Shown here: positions 42,001 to 57,000 of the stretch, one piece after another | Position numbering within the stretch: the stretch's first letter is position 1 | Layout: every line of letters begins with the position of its first letter | Source: Datnioides undecimradiatus | Taxonomy: Eukaryota; Chordata; Actinopteri; Lobotiformes; Datnioididae | Assembly: GCA_008933995.1 (NCBI GenBank) | Contig: WARS01000013.1 | Location: 15,193,806 to 15,257,805, forward strand | Direction: 5' to 3' | Length of the DNA: 64,000 bases | Position numbers and translations under genes: made by a program | The notes under the pieces: model-generated | Told to the model about the DNA's origin: nothing | What the model saw: the letters and a program-made list of their open reading frames with translations, nothing else | Databases searched by the model: none

Positions 42001-45000
42001 GTGCAATACACTCACCTGTCCCCACGGTCCAACCTGCCAAGAGGCACATTCCTGTTGCTGGCATGTCTGCACTGACTCAGGTTTAGATGAGCCACAAAAG
42101 CGGTCATCTAAACGGTCCTCACCAAACTGACACCATGTCTGACGGTGCTTATAGCCTTTCCCACACGTCACAAGGCACTGAAATGAAAATATTTTGGGGG
42201 TTTAAAGATAGATGTGTACACAGTATATTTCATGAGCAGAGCACTGGTTGTTCCCAGCTTTTGAGCATGCAGGAATTCCAGTTCATGACAGAGGAAGCTC
42301 ACTTGGTATTGTGGAAAGCAGGATATGCAGATTAAAAAATAAATGGCAGTTGGAAAGGAGCTAAATACAGGGCAAGCGTGTTTGTTTATGTGTGAGTACA
42401 GTGCATATGTATACACTGTAGTGTAGGTGTTTGTATTTAGCAGCACCACATGGGAGATCTGAAATATTCCTGGAATGCAGCCCAAAGCTTTGCAAGCACC
42501 TCACTCTACAATGTGTAAACTGTACAGTAGTTAAGAACGATCTAACCCTGCAATCACCGATTTCCCAACACTCACTGTAGTGGAAGGAGGGGAGTAACTC
42601 TCCCAAAGCTGAGACGTGCACACTCAACAGTGGGATTTTACATTTGACCCAGATCACTGCTGGCTTAAACGACAGTATCTACACTAGAATCCGTTTCTCT
42701 TTACACTGACTAAACAGAGCTGCATAAACACCGGGAAGTCTTCCACATAGATGAATGTATATGAATAGGCTTTACGTTATTGTATGCCTTGATAGACTCT
42801 TTCACATGACATAATCATTTCGTTCAGTGTTTCGTTCTTTACACATGACTGGAAAGAAAAGAAGAAATATTTGTGTAAACATTCAATGTACACAGTATCA
42901 TAACCTCGACCTTTCCACTTCCTTTTCATGGAACACTATATATGACCAGTAAATGCCACCTGGTCTTCCTCTACATGCAGAAGAACGCAATTAGAGCTGA
43001 ACTGACCTCAGACCAGTCACCAGTCTTCCATTGTGGACAGAGGAATTCATTGCAGGATTGGACGGTCAGCTTGTCCCTTTGACTGCATTTGCTCTCATCA
43101 CCACCAGCCTCGGCTGCCTTTCGACACACTGCCCCTCTACGGCGGGTGCCCCCACCACAGCTCTTGGAGCACTGCAGGGCAAACATTTGAACATCAGCAA
43201 GTGTAAACACATATATACAACATGTGAAACTTTGACGAACATCTGGATTATGCGCACACACAAACCCTACGCTTCCTGCAAAAATCTTACCTCTGACCAA
43301 GGCGAGTACTCCCAGCCCCCCGGGTTACAGTCTCCATGGCAACCCTCCTTATCATCAGGTTTGTGCTGACCACTACAGTAGCGGTCGTCAACCTTCTGGG
43401 TTTTTCCATCAGCACGGCTGATTTTGGCACAGTATATTTCCAGGGTACGATATCCCAGGCCGCACTGGGCCGTGCACTCACTCTTACGAGCCACATGCCA
43501 CCTGCATCAAGGGTGCAAATCATCGTCAGCATTTTTAAATGACAGACTGGAAAAAGACTTGTTGACTGGCTCTAATAAGTGCTGAAGGTAGGTTTAACTG
43601 GCAATACAAACCTGAGTTCACATTCAGTGTTGCAGGGCTCAGTGATGACAGCTGGTCTAGCTGTACCGTGACACCTCTGGTCTGACACCACCACCCTGTC
43701 TGACTCTCTGCTGCAGAGAATCTTTCGCTTGCGCTCTCCTATGAAGAAACAAAGACATTTTGACTGCAGGTAAATTTAAATATGGACAATGAGGAATATC
43801 TGTTAGATATTTACCCATTCTAAAAATAGATTAATATGCTCCTTTTGTATATTGCTCTTTGACAGGAAGAACATGAAAGAGTATGCAACATTTACGACTG
43901 GCGTTGCGGTCTATGGTTTCATAACTTCCCCTGCCTGACCTCAGCTTCTGTACAGTCCTGCAAGTAGTTGACTGAGTCGATGCAAAAGCTTGCTAAACTA
44001 CAATATAGATCATCGTAGGGCTGCACTGCATACCAGCAGCAATGTGTGTGTGCTTCACCTTGGCTCTTGTGTTGACATCCCTGCATTGAATCACAGTGCA
44101 CCAAATGTACAGTAGGGGAGAGAGATTTAAACCGCATGTGGCTCCAGGAAATAGATTCTCTATCAGTACCTCATGTTTGCAACTTTTGCAGCTCAGTGGT
44201 ATGAGAGCTTAGTGTGCCTCAGACTGTGAGAAAGGCCATATGAATCAGAAAATAAAAAGTTACTGTGAGCATTACAGGTTATCTCTTTATCCTGCTGTGT
44301 GAACTCGTTGGTTTCTTTTTGGAATTTGCTGCCGGTTGTTCAAGCAGGGCAGTGTCAAAAAGTGGAGAAAGAAAGTCTCAGATAAAGTGTTTGAGTCATA
44401 GCACATAACAGGTTTTTGAGTTTACCTGCAATCCGCCTCTGCATGCCCACATACTCCACCACATCCAGAGTCATGCCAAAGAAGGTAATCTGCTACAGCA
44501 TACGATGAGGTCTAACTTAAATCACTCGCTCCAAACCTATATGTCTAGCATGAAACTGTCAAGTTTAGCCAGGCAATCCTCTTGCTCCTACGCCTCTGGC
44601 TCAGTGGTTCCCACGTCTACTCTCTCCTTTACATCTCATCTTTTTCTCTCACCACACCATTTATCATTGACCACTCCTATCACCTCACTATGCCAACCCC
44701 TTGTTCCTCCTCCTCACCTTGGCACACACGGCTGCACTCCTGCCAGGGCCCATAGGCATCCCAAAAGAACTGCTGAGGTTTGTCCTCTATGGGGATGTTA
44801 AAGGAGTACCTGACATCTGGGTTGTATAGATTTCCTACAGACAGAACCTGTGGAAAATAAAGGCAATGTGATATACATTATAATAAGGTTAGATAATAGC
44901 TTTTTTACAGAGATTGTCAACAGCTTCCAACGTATACCTAAAAACAGGTCAAGCCTGTAGAACCACCTATGCCCTTGCATTCAAAATATCCAAAGTGCCA

Positions 45001-48000
45001 TAAGTTTCACTGGTATCAAACAAGTCTACCTTTGCATCTCCTGGTAACATCAAGATAAGGACAGTTCACCTGGACAATGATCTCCTCCTCAATACGGTCA
45101 GTACAGTTGATCCTCTCAATGACGTGGTCAGAGCCACTGTACTCGATGACGGCGTTTCCTACTTTTATTTCCCTTTTGAACATGCTGACCACAAACTCTC
45201 CATTAAGCAGGAACTCTCCACGGCTATTTGATATGGCTGTAGGGAGACAGAGAAGAATATTCGCTTACTGTGTTTCATCCTTCTTATACCGAGCCAGAGT
45301 GAATAGTACCCAATGTAGAATAAAACATTTTTTTCATGACTGGTATAATAACTGTTCTGACACTAACTATATTAGGAAAAACATCTTGCTTTTGCATGTG
45401 ACAGGGCGGTTTAGTAACACTTGGGCTACTGTTTTCATTTACAGTAAGGCACATGCAGTAGGCAGCAGTATTGGGGTAAAATAATCCTCTGTTCCTGGAG
45501 AAGTCCCATCCAGGGGCGTCCTGTTCTGTGCAACAGCCAGTCTGCTGCACTCATTCACCCTAATGCGATTATGGAGCTAATTTCCTGCCTTTACTTTCCT
45601 CGCCATTTCACACATTACACTAATATGACCGTGGAGAGCAGCCCTCATTCCGGCAAAATTGTCTCCACTTTGGGCCTTTAATGACTGTTCATACACAAAT
45701 ACTTGTAAACATACAAACACAAAATGAAGGGTCACAACTGGAAAAACGTTTGAAAGTTTGCATGGGGACGTGCCAAGCATACAGGCAAACAGGTACACAT
45801 GGACAAAATAAAATAAAAACGTCACAACAGCAAACAGACACACACTTGTTAACCTCGATGGAATGGCAGCCAGAGGGCTATCTGAGCTCAAGTATTAGCA
45901 TGGTGTTGCCAACAAGACATTTAGAGCTGACAAAGCAGTTATATCCAGAGTGACAGACATGCGTATAGTACAGAAGGACTCACATTTAAAGAACTGAAGA
46001 AAAGACACACCTGTGCACACTCTCTCTCGCACACACATACAAACTTATAAACCACTGACCCTGCTGGAATGGTACCCACAGGCCTACTTCTGGCTCATTA
46101 ACATGTTAGCATCCATACTACATGCCAACTTCTGAGGTTTGCACTAAATGACTTTACACCAAAAGCTGAACACCATGACTCACAAAGACAAGCAGACAGA
46201 GACAAAACGTGCAGGTTAAAGTAGATGCTTCAGCGAAATGTTGGGTGTCTTACCGAGGTAGTTGTCATCCTCTGGTTTCCCTGAGTAGCTGTGTTGTCGC
46301 ACATCTATATTTGTAGCACCACTGGGTATTCGCACTACTTCATTATAGCCTGCAAATGGCATCAGTATGAGTTTATAACATCACCGTGGGAAGTATTCAT
46401 ATGCTAGCAAATGAGCCCCTCCCTCAGTGCTATTCATTATGGCTAAACACATATATTAAATGTATTGATGCAATTCAGCAAGAGCTGCTGTAATCTATAG
46501 CTGCTTAAAGTAAAGAATGGTGTAATAAAAGAGGCTGCAGCTCACCATAGCGGACGATGTTGAAGGTGCCAGCCACAGTTTTGCAGGAAGAGTTGTCACC
46601 TCCACACACGCCACACTTGTCCCTTCTGGCTTTAGAGTTTAGTACATGGTCACAGCCAGCTTGCTGCTCAGTAAAGAGATAGAAGGGAGGGATGGATAAA
46701 ATATGAAATAAGAAAAAGCTAATATAATGGTAATGGTAGAAAACAGCCTTAAATTCCTGGTACTTGTGAAAGTTCGATATTGCAATATTAACACGTCTTC
46801 TACTTGGCCATTCCTTGTTTACTTCTTGGTAAAATGCTGATCATGAAAGACAGAATCAAACCCAGTGACCCTTAAAATAGTTGCATAAGAACCTATTGAG
46901 TTGTGGCCATATCACTGACACCCATCTGAAATAAATTTCCTTCAGAAAACCACACTGGAAAGGACATGAGTTGCTCTGCTTGTAATTGGTTGTAGACAGA
47001 GACATTTTGATTTCCTATAAAGGATGAGGAGCTTAGCTTTATTGCCACAGCATGGATCAAAATCCACTTGACATGGCCAGGAAGACAACTTACTGAACCA
47101 CAATCTAACAAAAACAGTGTGTGTGGTTTTCAGTGTACACAGAACAACCCACTGCTTCTTTCAAAAAGCATATTGATGTGTATGGTATGTTAGTAATCAA
47201 GTTTTCAAACTAAAACTCTGTCACAGGTTTGAGGCAATAAACACAGTCTGGTTTGGCAGAGGACAACGAGAAGTATTTTGAAAATATATAGAAATTCACA
47301 TCTTTCCACACAGTAACTGTGCAGAAATGGTCGCCACTAGACCCTATTTCTAATAACAGAATTAGCTGTGCACAAGCATTTGAACAATGAAAAACAAGTG
47401 TCCAAAATAAATAAAGGTTAGGAACCTCACCCTGCACAGGCCCTGGACACAAATGTCGTTGGTATCAGGTCCACACGGTGTGCCATCGATGACTCTGTCC
47501 CTGAGCTGATAGTAGGCTGTGCTGCCTGCTACCCTGCAGAACAGCTTACATCTGTCCTTCATCAGGACTGAGAGAGGAGGCAAAACAGAAACAAATACTA
47601 AATACCAATAGACGTCAATCTGACTATTATACATGAGTGAAACGAGGTATAAAAAAGGTGCAAGCTGGATGCCAGTGATTGAAAAAAGGGTTCCCGCTCA
47701 CTTCCGCTGTACTTGGGTACCCAGCGAACATTAGGAGGTAGACCGTTGATGTTGAAGTGCCTGCCGTCGAAAGCTGCACACTGCTCCTCCCTGAAGTCTT
47801 TCTTCTGCTTGGAGCAGGGCTCAGAGTTGCAGGAACGAAACTTCATTCGGCGACCCACACAATACATTCCTCCATTTCTGGGCCTGGAAGCAAGATTGAG
47901 GAAGTCAACACACCAATCAAATAGTCTTATTTTGTGAAAATCTTAAGTAAATGCTTTTGTAAGCATCTTTACCTTTTCCCCAAAAGATTCAAACATTCAT

Positions 48001-51000
48001 CTATCTATACGTTCTCGTTTTCCCTCTGCTGTCACCATCAAACCTGAAGTATGTCATTGGCAGTTTTCAGTTTCAAACTTTATCTCATTACGCCTTTCTC
48101 TTTTATCTGTGACTTCAACCGGGGGTAAAACGCAACATTCAACGGGACTCCGTGATCATTTTTTACCATTAAACAACCTTGTAAGATTGCAATCAGAGGG
48201 CCTGTCTTGATGACCACTAGCTATGGAAAGAATTCCCTTAAGGAGGCTTGATCTATGGAACATTGACTTTGGCAGCTAAGATGTAGACAAGGTCCACTAA
48301 GCATGCATAACTACAAAGAGTGGGACTGCTCACACGGGTCGGTTGCATTCGCGCACAGCGATCTTGATGCCCCCGCCGCAAGTCCGCGAACAGGTACCGA
48401 AAGGACTCCAAACTCCCCATGCCCCCTCCACAGGTGTAGCGTCATGCTCTTTGGCTATACACAGGCCATGTTTGCAGTGCTGCAATGGGGGAGAAACAAA
48501 AAAGGCCTAAGTCAAATAAATGTAGAGAGCGAGAACAGGAGCAGACGGAGAGAATGAAATAAGAGAAATAAGAGAAAGACAAAAAAGGAGAGGAACAGAG
48601 AGTGAGCACATGAAATCTTATCCATGGAACTGGCAACACATCTATCTGCTCTCGAGCTTTGATGCTAATCTGGGAGAAATTATACAGCGAAGCAAACCAA
48701 AAAAGACAGTTCACGGCTGGATCCGACTGGACAAAGGACAAGAAAACGTCATGCACGTGGTCAATAAATATATCTCAGCTCCTAACAGTTGGATAATCTT
48801 ACACTGCCCAATAAACAGACCTCAGTTTACGTGCTTAGTGTGGTGTAGTTTGGCATGACATGGGATGAGAGGTCGGTGCAAACATGAAAAAGGTTTCAAC
48901 ACATGAGTATCTCTGTGTCTGTGGACTTTGAAGGGCTTTCATGTTCTTTCAGTCTTACAGGCAGGAAGCGACGGGTTAGTGAGAAAGTCCTAATTAAAGC
49001 TAAATTAAGAAAATTGTGAGGAAACCTCCATCATTCACAATTTCACGCCACTGATTTACATACCAGCCTTGTTCAATTACTAGAATTTACATTCCAATGT
49101 TTTGGAAGTTTATTTTTGGCACGTTTTTGGAAACTTGTTTTCTTTTGTGATTTTTACTCTGGATTAAACCGTCTGTGAACAATTTTATAGCCATGAGTCA
49201 CTGGAAAAGTTGTAAGATCAAAACAAGGAAATGTGGTGAGGATTTTCAGATCATAACACAGGACCATATGAGTATTAACCCTAATGTAATGGATAAAAAT
49301 ATGGCTATAAAATGGACAACAATTCATATGTTTCTGCCTTTTACATATTCATCCCAAACTTTTGCTTTAAAAGAGCACTTAAAATCCTTGCATCTTTCAC
49401 ATGACACTTACCTTTCCAGGGGAGCAGTCAGTGCCGTCTGCCCACGGCATGTGCTGAGTCCTGCAGCCCCGCTGGGCACCCTCTGGGCTGGTGCACCACA
49501 GCCTTCGACACTGGGTCTGAGGAACACAAACACACACACAGACACAGTGTAAGACCTACCAGAAAAAGTAAACAAGCACACATATACGATCGGAACAAGA
49601 CAGGGGATATAAGTCATGTTAAGTTACCTCATCTGGGACAAATCTGTTAAGATATGGACATCCATTATGCCAGAGGCTGACTCTGTACAGTAGGTTTGCT
49701 GTATCAGCCGCCTTATTTCGCCATAGTGGGTTAGGGTGTCACATTGTTGGAGACGTTTTTGCAATATTCATTTAAAATTAAACAAGATAAATAAACATTA
49801 GCTGGAAGGCTTGATGTGATGATTCGAGTCTGTTCCCATCTTTCCTCGTATTCATATTTCAAGGAGTTATCAACAGAATATACAAGTTAAGAGATTTGTC
49901 CCACATATTCATTACATTTGCTTTAGTACTCACAAAGCACTGCCGGTATGTTGCTCATTACAGCAAGTGACTCTAGAGGCTTCAAATCAGCTGTGAATCT
50001 CTGAAGTATATGATCATAAGAAGATTTTCCTCAGAGACCCACATCTGCAACATGACAGTTTAGATTCACACACAACTCCACTTACCATATAAGGGCACAC
50101 CTGCGTTCCCGGCCCAAATATCAATTCACACTGTTTATTGACATTGTATATCCGTCCAGGGAGCTGCTGCGATAGACTGTACGGCCTAGAAATGGGCTCG
50201 TCAAGCAAGCATTCACCATATCCTGTGCTATTAAGAAATAAAAATAAAATGACTTAAAGAAAAAAGGGGAAAACAAGAGACACAAACAAACAGAAAGCAC
50301 ACTCAGTACAGCCGGAGAAGTAATTTTTCTGTACATGTATAGAACCTCTACTATACACACAGCTCAGTGTCTTGACAGCTATGTTTATATTCAGTCAGCT
50401 ATATGTAGTAAGTGGTAGTGATCTCTGGAGTAGTGGGATGCAGGGAGAGCTCTGGATAGTTGGGTATATGGAAAGAGATTTTGGATAGTTGCCAGATACT
50501 ATCCCATTTTTTCTGTTCTACAGTTGCTCCCTGGTTTTTCGCAGTGGGTTTAGGAGCATTTGCAGGAGAAGGACTAGAGGAAGCCCCTGAAATATGATGA
50601 CAGTTTATTTTTATTTTAAGCCCAAAACTTTGGCTTCTGTTGCCAAAAGTAGGAAAAAAACCACTGCAATGGGTATGTGTTTTCGTGTTTAAGGAAACAT
50701 ATGTCAAATGATATTTGACCAAAACTGAATTAAACAAATCTGGCCAGTGTAACTGTTCTTTTTACTGTTACTTGTCTTTACTCCCTGATGCATATCCCAT
50801 TTTATGTCAGGCTGTTTGAGTTGTTCAGACAGCTTTTCCTATATAGTATTCTAAAAAAATCTACAGGATCTAATCAACATGCACATTTTGTAACAATCCT
50901 GAAGAAAGGAGTGTGACATACTCGAGAAACTCTGTGATGTACTTCCTGCTACACTTGGACCACATCCAAGGGTTTGTGTTATAGTTAAGCGTGGGAGCCA

Positions 51001-54000
51001 TCACATGTTGCTGAATCTTAACTCCGTCTTCTTTACACTTGTTACTGTCATCATGAGGCATGTTGAACCTGGTGGAGAAAACAGAAAAACAAGTTAAGGC
51101 AATGCAAAAACATCTTTCATTAATAAATCAGTCACAAGTTTGATGGACCACTGATGATGCAGTGAAACTGGCAACGTACTTCACTCTCCAACATCTGGAG
51201 TTCACATATACCTCTGCATGAATTCTGTCCACTTTGCCTCTGTGTTTTTAGGACTTCATGAATGTTTTATTTTTTTCAGGTTCAGTGTCTGATCAATGTG
51301 GTGGCTGAATAAAATTTCAGACGATTTGACGAAACAAAACACACATTTCTTAACCAAACTGATATAATCCAGGACTGCGTCCATGTGGGGTAAATTGGTC
51401 TGTCCAAGGGTCCAAGGCAACACTCCTCCTTATTTGAAATATTTAACAGGAAAACAATGTAGCCTTTCAATTTAATCCAACTCTACATCTGACTCCACCT
51501 GGGTTACAGCTATTAAGATGTGCCTTGCATATGCATGTGATTGCAGTTCTGAGAGTTTGTTGATGTTTACTCTTGCTAGCATGCAGATCTATGTCTCTCT
51601 CAGTGGGTGTCTACAACATGCCCTGTGCTGGTTCCTGAGGATTTCAGATCAACTTCAGACTTCAGGATTCTAAAATGCATGTACGACACCACAATCGGAG
51701 AACCCATCTGAAAAGACAAGGAGGACACCTACAAGCTGAAATCTGAACTGAAGACCAACAGCCAAACGATAATAAAAATTTTCTCCTTCTAGTTCCTTGG
51801 CACACACATCGCCATTAACCAGACTAACCAGAAATCATCGTGCCAATCATCAAATGCAAAAAGCTCAACGAAGACTCTACTTCAAGAGAAAACTCAAAAA
51901 CAGGGTCTGGCAAGGTCTGGTCCATCTTTACAGAGATCATATTCTACAAGCTTGCGCACTGGACTCAATACACACAAAACACCAAGCACAGATGACCCTC
52001 TCCACCATGCTCACCTGTGTACCTAAGAGGCAGGACTTAACAAAAGCTGCACATTAAACAATGTCCAATTCTAAATGCATGTGGAGTTAGAGCGTATTTT
52101 CTTTTGTCCATTATGTTTGTGCTGTTGCATTACAGCCATTCCATCTGTGCTGAGATTAATTCCTACAGCCTCGCCATGTGGTCATAGTAGAAACTTGAAA
52201 TTGTGAAGCTCGGAGGACTGGAAGATTTTCTTTCTTTCCTTTTTCTCCTAATCATTCTGTTGGTTGTAGTAAATCTCATGCAGATGCGTAGTTGTGTAAA
52301 ACCACTGGCTGGCAAAGATAAATAAACAACAAACAATAAAATAACAAAGGCCTGTATTATGGTGATGAATGAGCTATATTGCTTCTGGCTGGAATTTTTA
52401 AGTTTACATTTGTTAGTGTTTCTCAAACAAACATAGACAAGATTCCAATTGAATACCAGTTGTTGTGTTATGTGTTTCATCTGCTCAGCCACATGTTTTA
52501 AATCTAAACACTGATTCTATATTGTCGCTGTCACTGTGTATTTGGCTGTGGGAAACCCATTGGAGCTTGTGGTTAAAAATAATGCCAAGTTTTCGCTCCC
52601 TGCCTGCAGGAAGTTTGAAGAGAAACCATCGCAATATTAAATTGTATGAACACTGGGAATGGACATGCCAGAAAAATGTAGATGTGAAAATCATAGCACA
52701 GTGTGGATACGTGAGGCATTCAAGCTCCTGCTGGCTAAATAAATAAGATCCTAGTTGTTGGTGGACAGATACAGCACCACACTGCCCACAGCCCTCCCTC
52801 TGAGCTACTCAGCTCCCCACCTGACAGGTACCATATGACGCTGAGCTCTGGGGCTAAGCAGTCATCAAGCATGTTGTCACCCCTTGGTGCGGATAAATGT
52901 GGAATTGAACAATCCCACCTTTTGTTTAGTGGTTAAAAGGGGCATTTGTTACAGATGATGAGGGCTGTTAAGGTCTGTAACAGTCTCCACTGTAGAGGGT
53001 TAATGCCCCCCAGCTCTGGCTGACTAAGTGAGTTAGACAATGCAGTCCAAGACTACTTGCTAAAGAGAAGTGGTCAACAAAACTGTGAAAATCCAACTTA
53101 CCAACTCTTTTCTATTTCCTCTGATGATGAAAGGTGGGATCAGAAACACACACTAGCATCAGAAAAGACTGTACCAGGACAACAAAAAGGAATGTACAGC
53201 CATTGCCCAGATCCCAGATCTGCTGTTAAGGCATGTGTGGATTGCTAGTAAGAGAAGGTCTACCAATGTCTCACTGAAGGCAAAACCTTCACTCTTGTAT
53301 GAGAGGCGATGACAGCACTGGAGGTAAAGAATCACTGGAAACATGCTAGACTTACACATGGCCAAGTTCATGGGCAATGGTGAATGCAGTGCTAAGTCCA
53401 TTGTCCTCACTGATGCTGCAGCTCCTGTAGGGATCACACACCGTCCCCAACTCCGCAAGTCCTTAAAGACAAGACAAAAGATGCTTAGTGGAGTTTTCAG
53501 AAGTAACACTATTATAATTGTGTGTGTACACACATCAAAAACAATATCCACTTACCCAAGGTGTCACACTTATCCCTTGCTCTGCATATGTCCTGCCTGT
53601 GGTGAAGACACAGATAATGGGGTCAAGACCAGGGAACTGTACAAAAGGAAAACACTTTCCAACCTTCAGGGGAGCATCCTTATGTAGCTTAATTATCAGC
53701 AGTTCCATTAGTGAAGCATCTGGAGCGAATTTGATATTTCCCTTTGATGCAACTAAATCTACAAGAATATATACTGATTAGATCATATGCTTTTAATGGA
53801 TCATTGATAACTTGAGATTTTTTGTGCACCTGGTGATTAGAATGGCAGTGTCGTGATGAGAATGGTGGTTATCATCCAGGATGTTCTGGCTCTGCTGCCA
53901 AATGCAGAAGTTCTTTAAAGTGGTCTGTGCATTAAATGAAATAACTGGACCTTCCTGAGAAACACATAAAGAGAAATAATCAAAAGGCATGATTTGATTG

Positions 54001-57000
54001 ATCAGAATGGAAGCAACATACTTGTTGAAAATGTGCAAATATGGAGATTACAACAAAGTTAGCAGTCTTACCAGCTCGTTGTTTATTATGACTAACTTTA
54101 CAATCACAATGTTAATCAGGTTGCCAATGCTGGGGTCCTTGTAGATGGAAGATACCTAAAGGAAGGAAACAAAGCCTGAGCTCAAGCTACTGTATGACAA
54201 CAATACAATCTGAATACAAGGTTAGTTTCGAATTTAGAACAACGTCTTACAAAAATTGTCCTTAACTTAACCTGGCTTAAACATGATACTGTATATTTAC
54301 TGGTAACTCTGTCATGAACTGCCTTCCTGCAGTTCCAAGCAAGTACCAGGGAATTTGGTTGATTGGAAGATCAAGTTGATAATGACCTGAGCCCCCGTCG
54401 AGAAGGCAGCCTTTGCCAAGATCAGAATATAGGTCATCACAGCCTCCCCTGAAGACTGTCAGCTCAAGGCGCATTCAGAAGCAGGTATTTGAAGTGGTCA
54501 AGAGTATGCAGTCTATGTGACATACCTGAGCTTATTTTTAACATTCATCAAAGCTGTCAAAGAGGCTCTACCTCAAGCTGCCCTCTCTTCCCCCTGACTG
54601 TTTGAAAGTGGTGTTTACCCCTGCCCTAGGCTGCCCTCTTCCCTCCCACAGCCATCCTCCAAAGGCTAGCTAACTTTCTGCACGAACAGCACAGAAAAAC
54701 AGTTACATACATTTAGTGCACAAATATCCACACACATAGCTACTTTCTGTCCACGTACTGGACGTGCATACGGATACATAAATACACTTCCATCTCTCAG
54801 CCAATCCAAACGTCCACCAAACGTTCTCTACTTGCAGCCACAAAGCAGTTTAAGAGAGCAGAACTTACTATGGACATTAATGTGAGTATGTAGTGCTGCA
54901 GGTTGCTGCCGTGATGCTCCACCATTTTGCTGTCGGCAACCAGCATGACTTCAACAAAGCGCGGGTAGGAGAGGAAGCGCTTTGATCTCCTGTGAGGTCC
55001 TGAGTCACCGCTGCTATCATTTGATGGTCTAGCAATAGTACTGCTGCTCTCTGAGCTGAGCAAAGCATCGCTGGCCAGGCTGGCACTCAGTGACTCCACA
55101 TCACTGAATATACCAGCACTGACCATGGGGGCTGCATTGGACACGGTGGTCACCACAGCCACTGGCCTTCTCTTGAGCTTGTGTCTCTTATGTCTGTGTT
55201 TGTGTCCTAGAGAGAGAAGGCAGAGGGAATGGAAGATATGTAAATACACAAAGATGGAGGAATGATGGGGAAATACATTCTCTCTGAAAAACACACAGAG
55301 AGTATAATTCAAAGTTTGTTGTAACAATGCGTTTACAATTAGATTAAAGTTGTGGGTCATGTCTCTAAAGGTGCAGATGTATGAACAAGTGGTCATTGTT
55401 ATATATCTTGTTGCCACTTGTTTTCTTGTTTATTGTTGCTCAAAGAGTGGGCTGGCAAATTATTGCTGCCTGGAGTGCCTTTTATTTCTCTCTCCCTCCT
55501 CCTTCAGAAGAGGAGGGCAAAGAGTTCAGGCTAGGTAAACCTGGCACCCAGCCATAAAAAAATGGGGCTCAAAGTGCAGTGCTCACACCAAAAGAAGGCA
55601 GTTCAACAGCTGAGCAGCAAAACTTCTCCACACTGAAAGGAATTAAGTTTGACTTTATTCATGGCGTGGCGACAAAACTGCTGAAGGCATCTTTTTTTGT
55701 ACTCTCATCACATGCTGCTCACCCTCTCTGGACCACCAGCAATGCATTACCTACTAAACGACAGTGAGTGTGGCTAACACATATTAGTGGATCTACTTTC
55801 AGTATACATGATTTATGACTTGGATCAAAAAAGAACAATTGTTCTTCTTCAAAACTCACAAGGTAACAATGGAACTTTGTACAAGGATGATTCCCTCTTG
55901 GCCAAAAATGGCTCTGAATCAACTATATGTTCCTCCAGGCTATGATATCACACACCATTACACAGACAATATAAAAAGAATGAGTACACACACACACACA
56001 CACACAAACATTTACATACACATTTAAACCATCATAAGCAGACAGTCGTCCAGCATAAAATGAGAAATTATATCCTGATTTATTCTCATAGGTTTGATTA
56101 TTTGACACTTTCAAGTCGGCATGACTTTGCTATCATGCAATTTACACTGCTGTTCACGGCAGTGGGTCTACCCAACTTTCTTATCAAAGAGGCACAGGAA
56201 GTGCAAGAGTCAACAGGAAGTTCACCCAGTAAACTGAGACGGGATGATACAAGGGTGAACTTCCAAATGATTTTGAGAGATGGAAAGTTTCCTCACTACA
56301 GCACTGTGCAGGCCATGACATTATATATGAGCCCAGATAGATTCATGCCATAGTTTTAATTGTCTCTTTATGCTTCTATTTGTAGCCAACTACAAAAATG
56401 TCCAAATTACATTTTTCTTTTCTGACAGTAAAGAATCCAGCTCTGCAAAGCAATTCTCTTCTCTTTGATCTTCGTCCTGTAAGATCTACCACAACATCAC
56501 AATACCCAGCAACACTTAAATGTTTTGCTTCCTAAACCAGATCAGCTTTGTTTGATTCTATGATTCTACAGTACCACGCTACAATCACTGTAATAGCTTG
56601 ATAAGCTCAGTCAATAATCAGTTCCTGTTACAACTGATGGAGAAGATTTTAGTGGTAAGATACGAGTTTATGCCTGCTTACATCCGTGGGAATCAAAGGA
56701 AAAGGTCACATGATGCATGAGCAAAGACATATACACTGATTGCTGCTTAGCAAGCATCTTACTGCTATTCTTAATCTGGGTAAGAGATGACTGGAGCAGA
56801 TATTTTTGTTATCTTAGTGGCTAGAACACCTCCAGCATTAGGACCTGAATTAACACTGTTTCTGTTTGCAGGCATATATGCAGAGGCATGCATCAATGTG
56901 TTGCTTATATGTGTGTATATTTGTGACACTATGTCCGTGAAAATTACATGCATTCATGTAATGTTATACACCATACCTGAAGTATCACAAGCTGAGTCTT

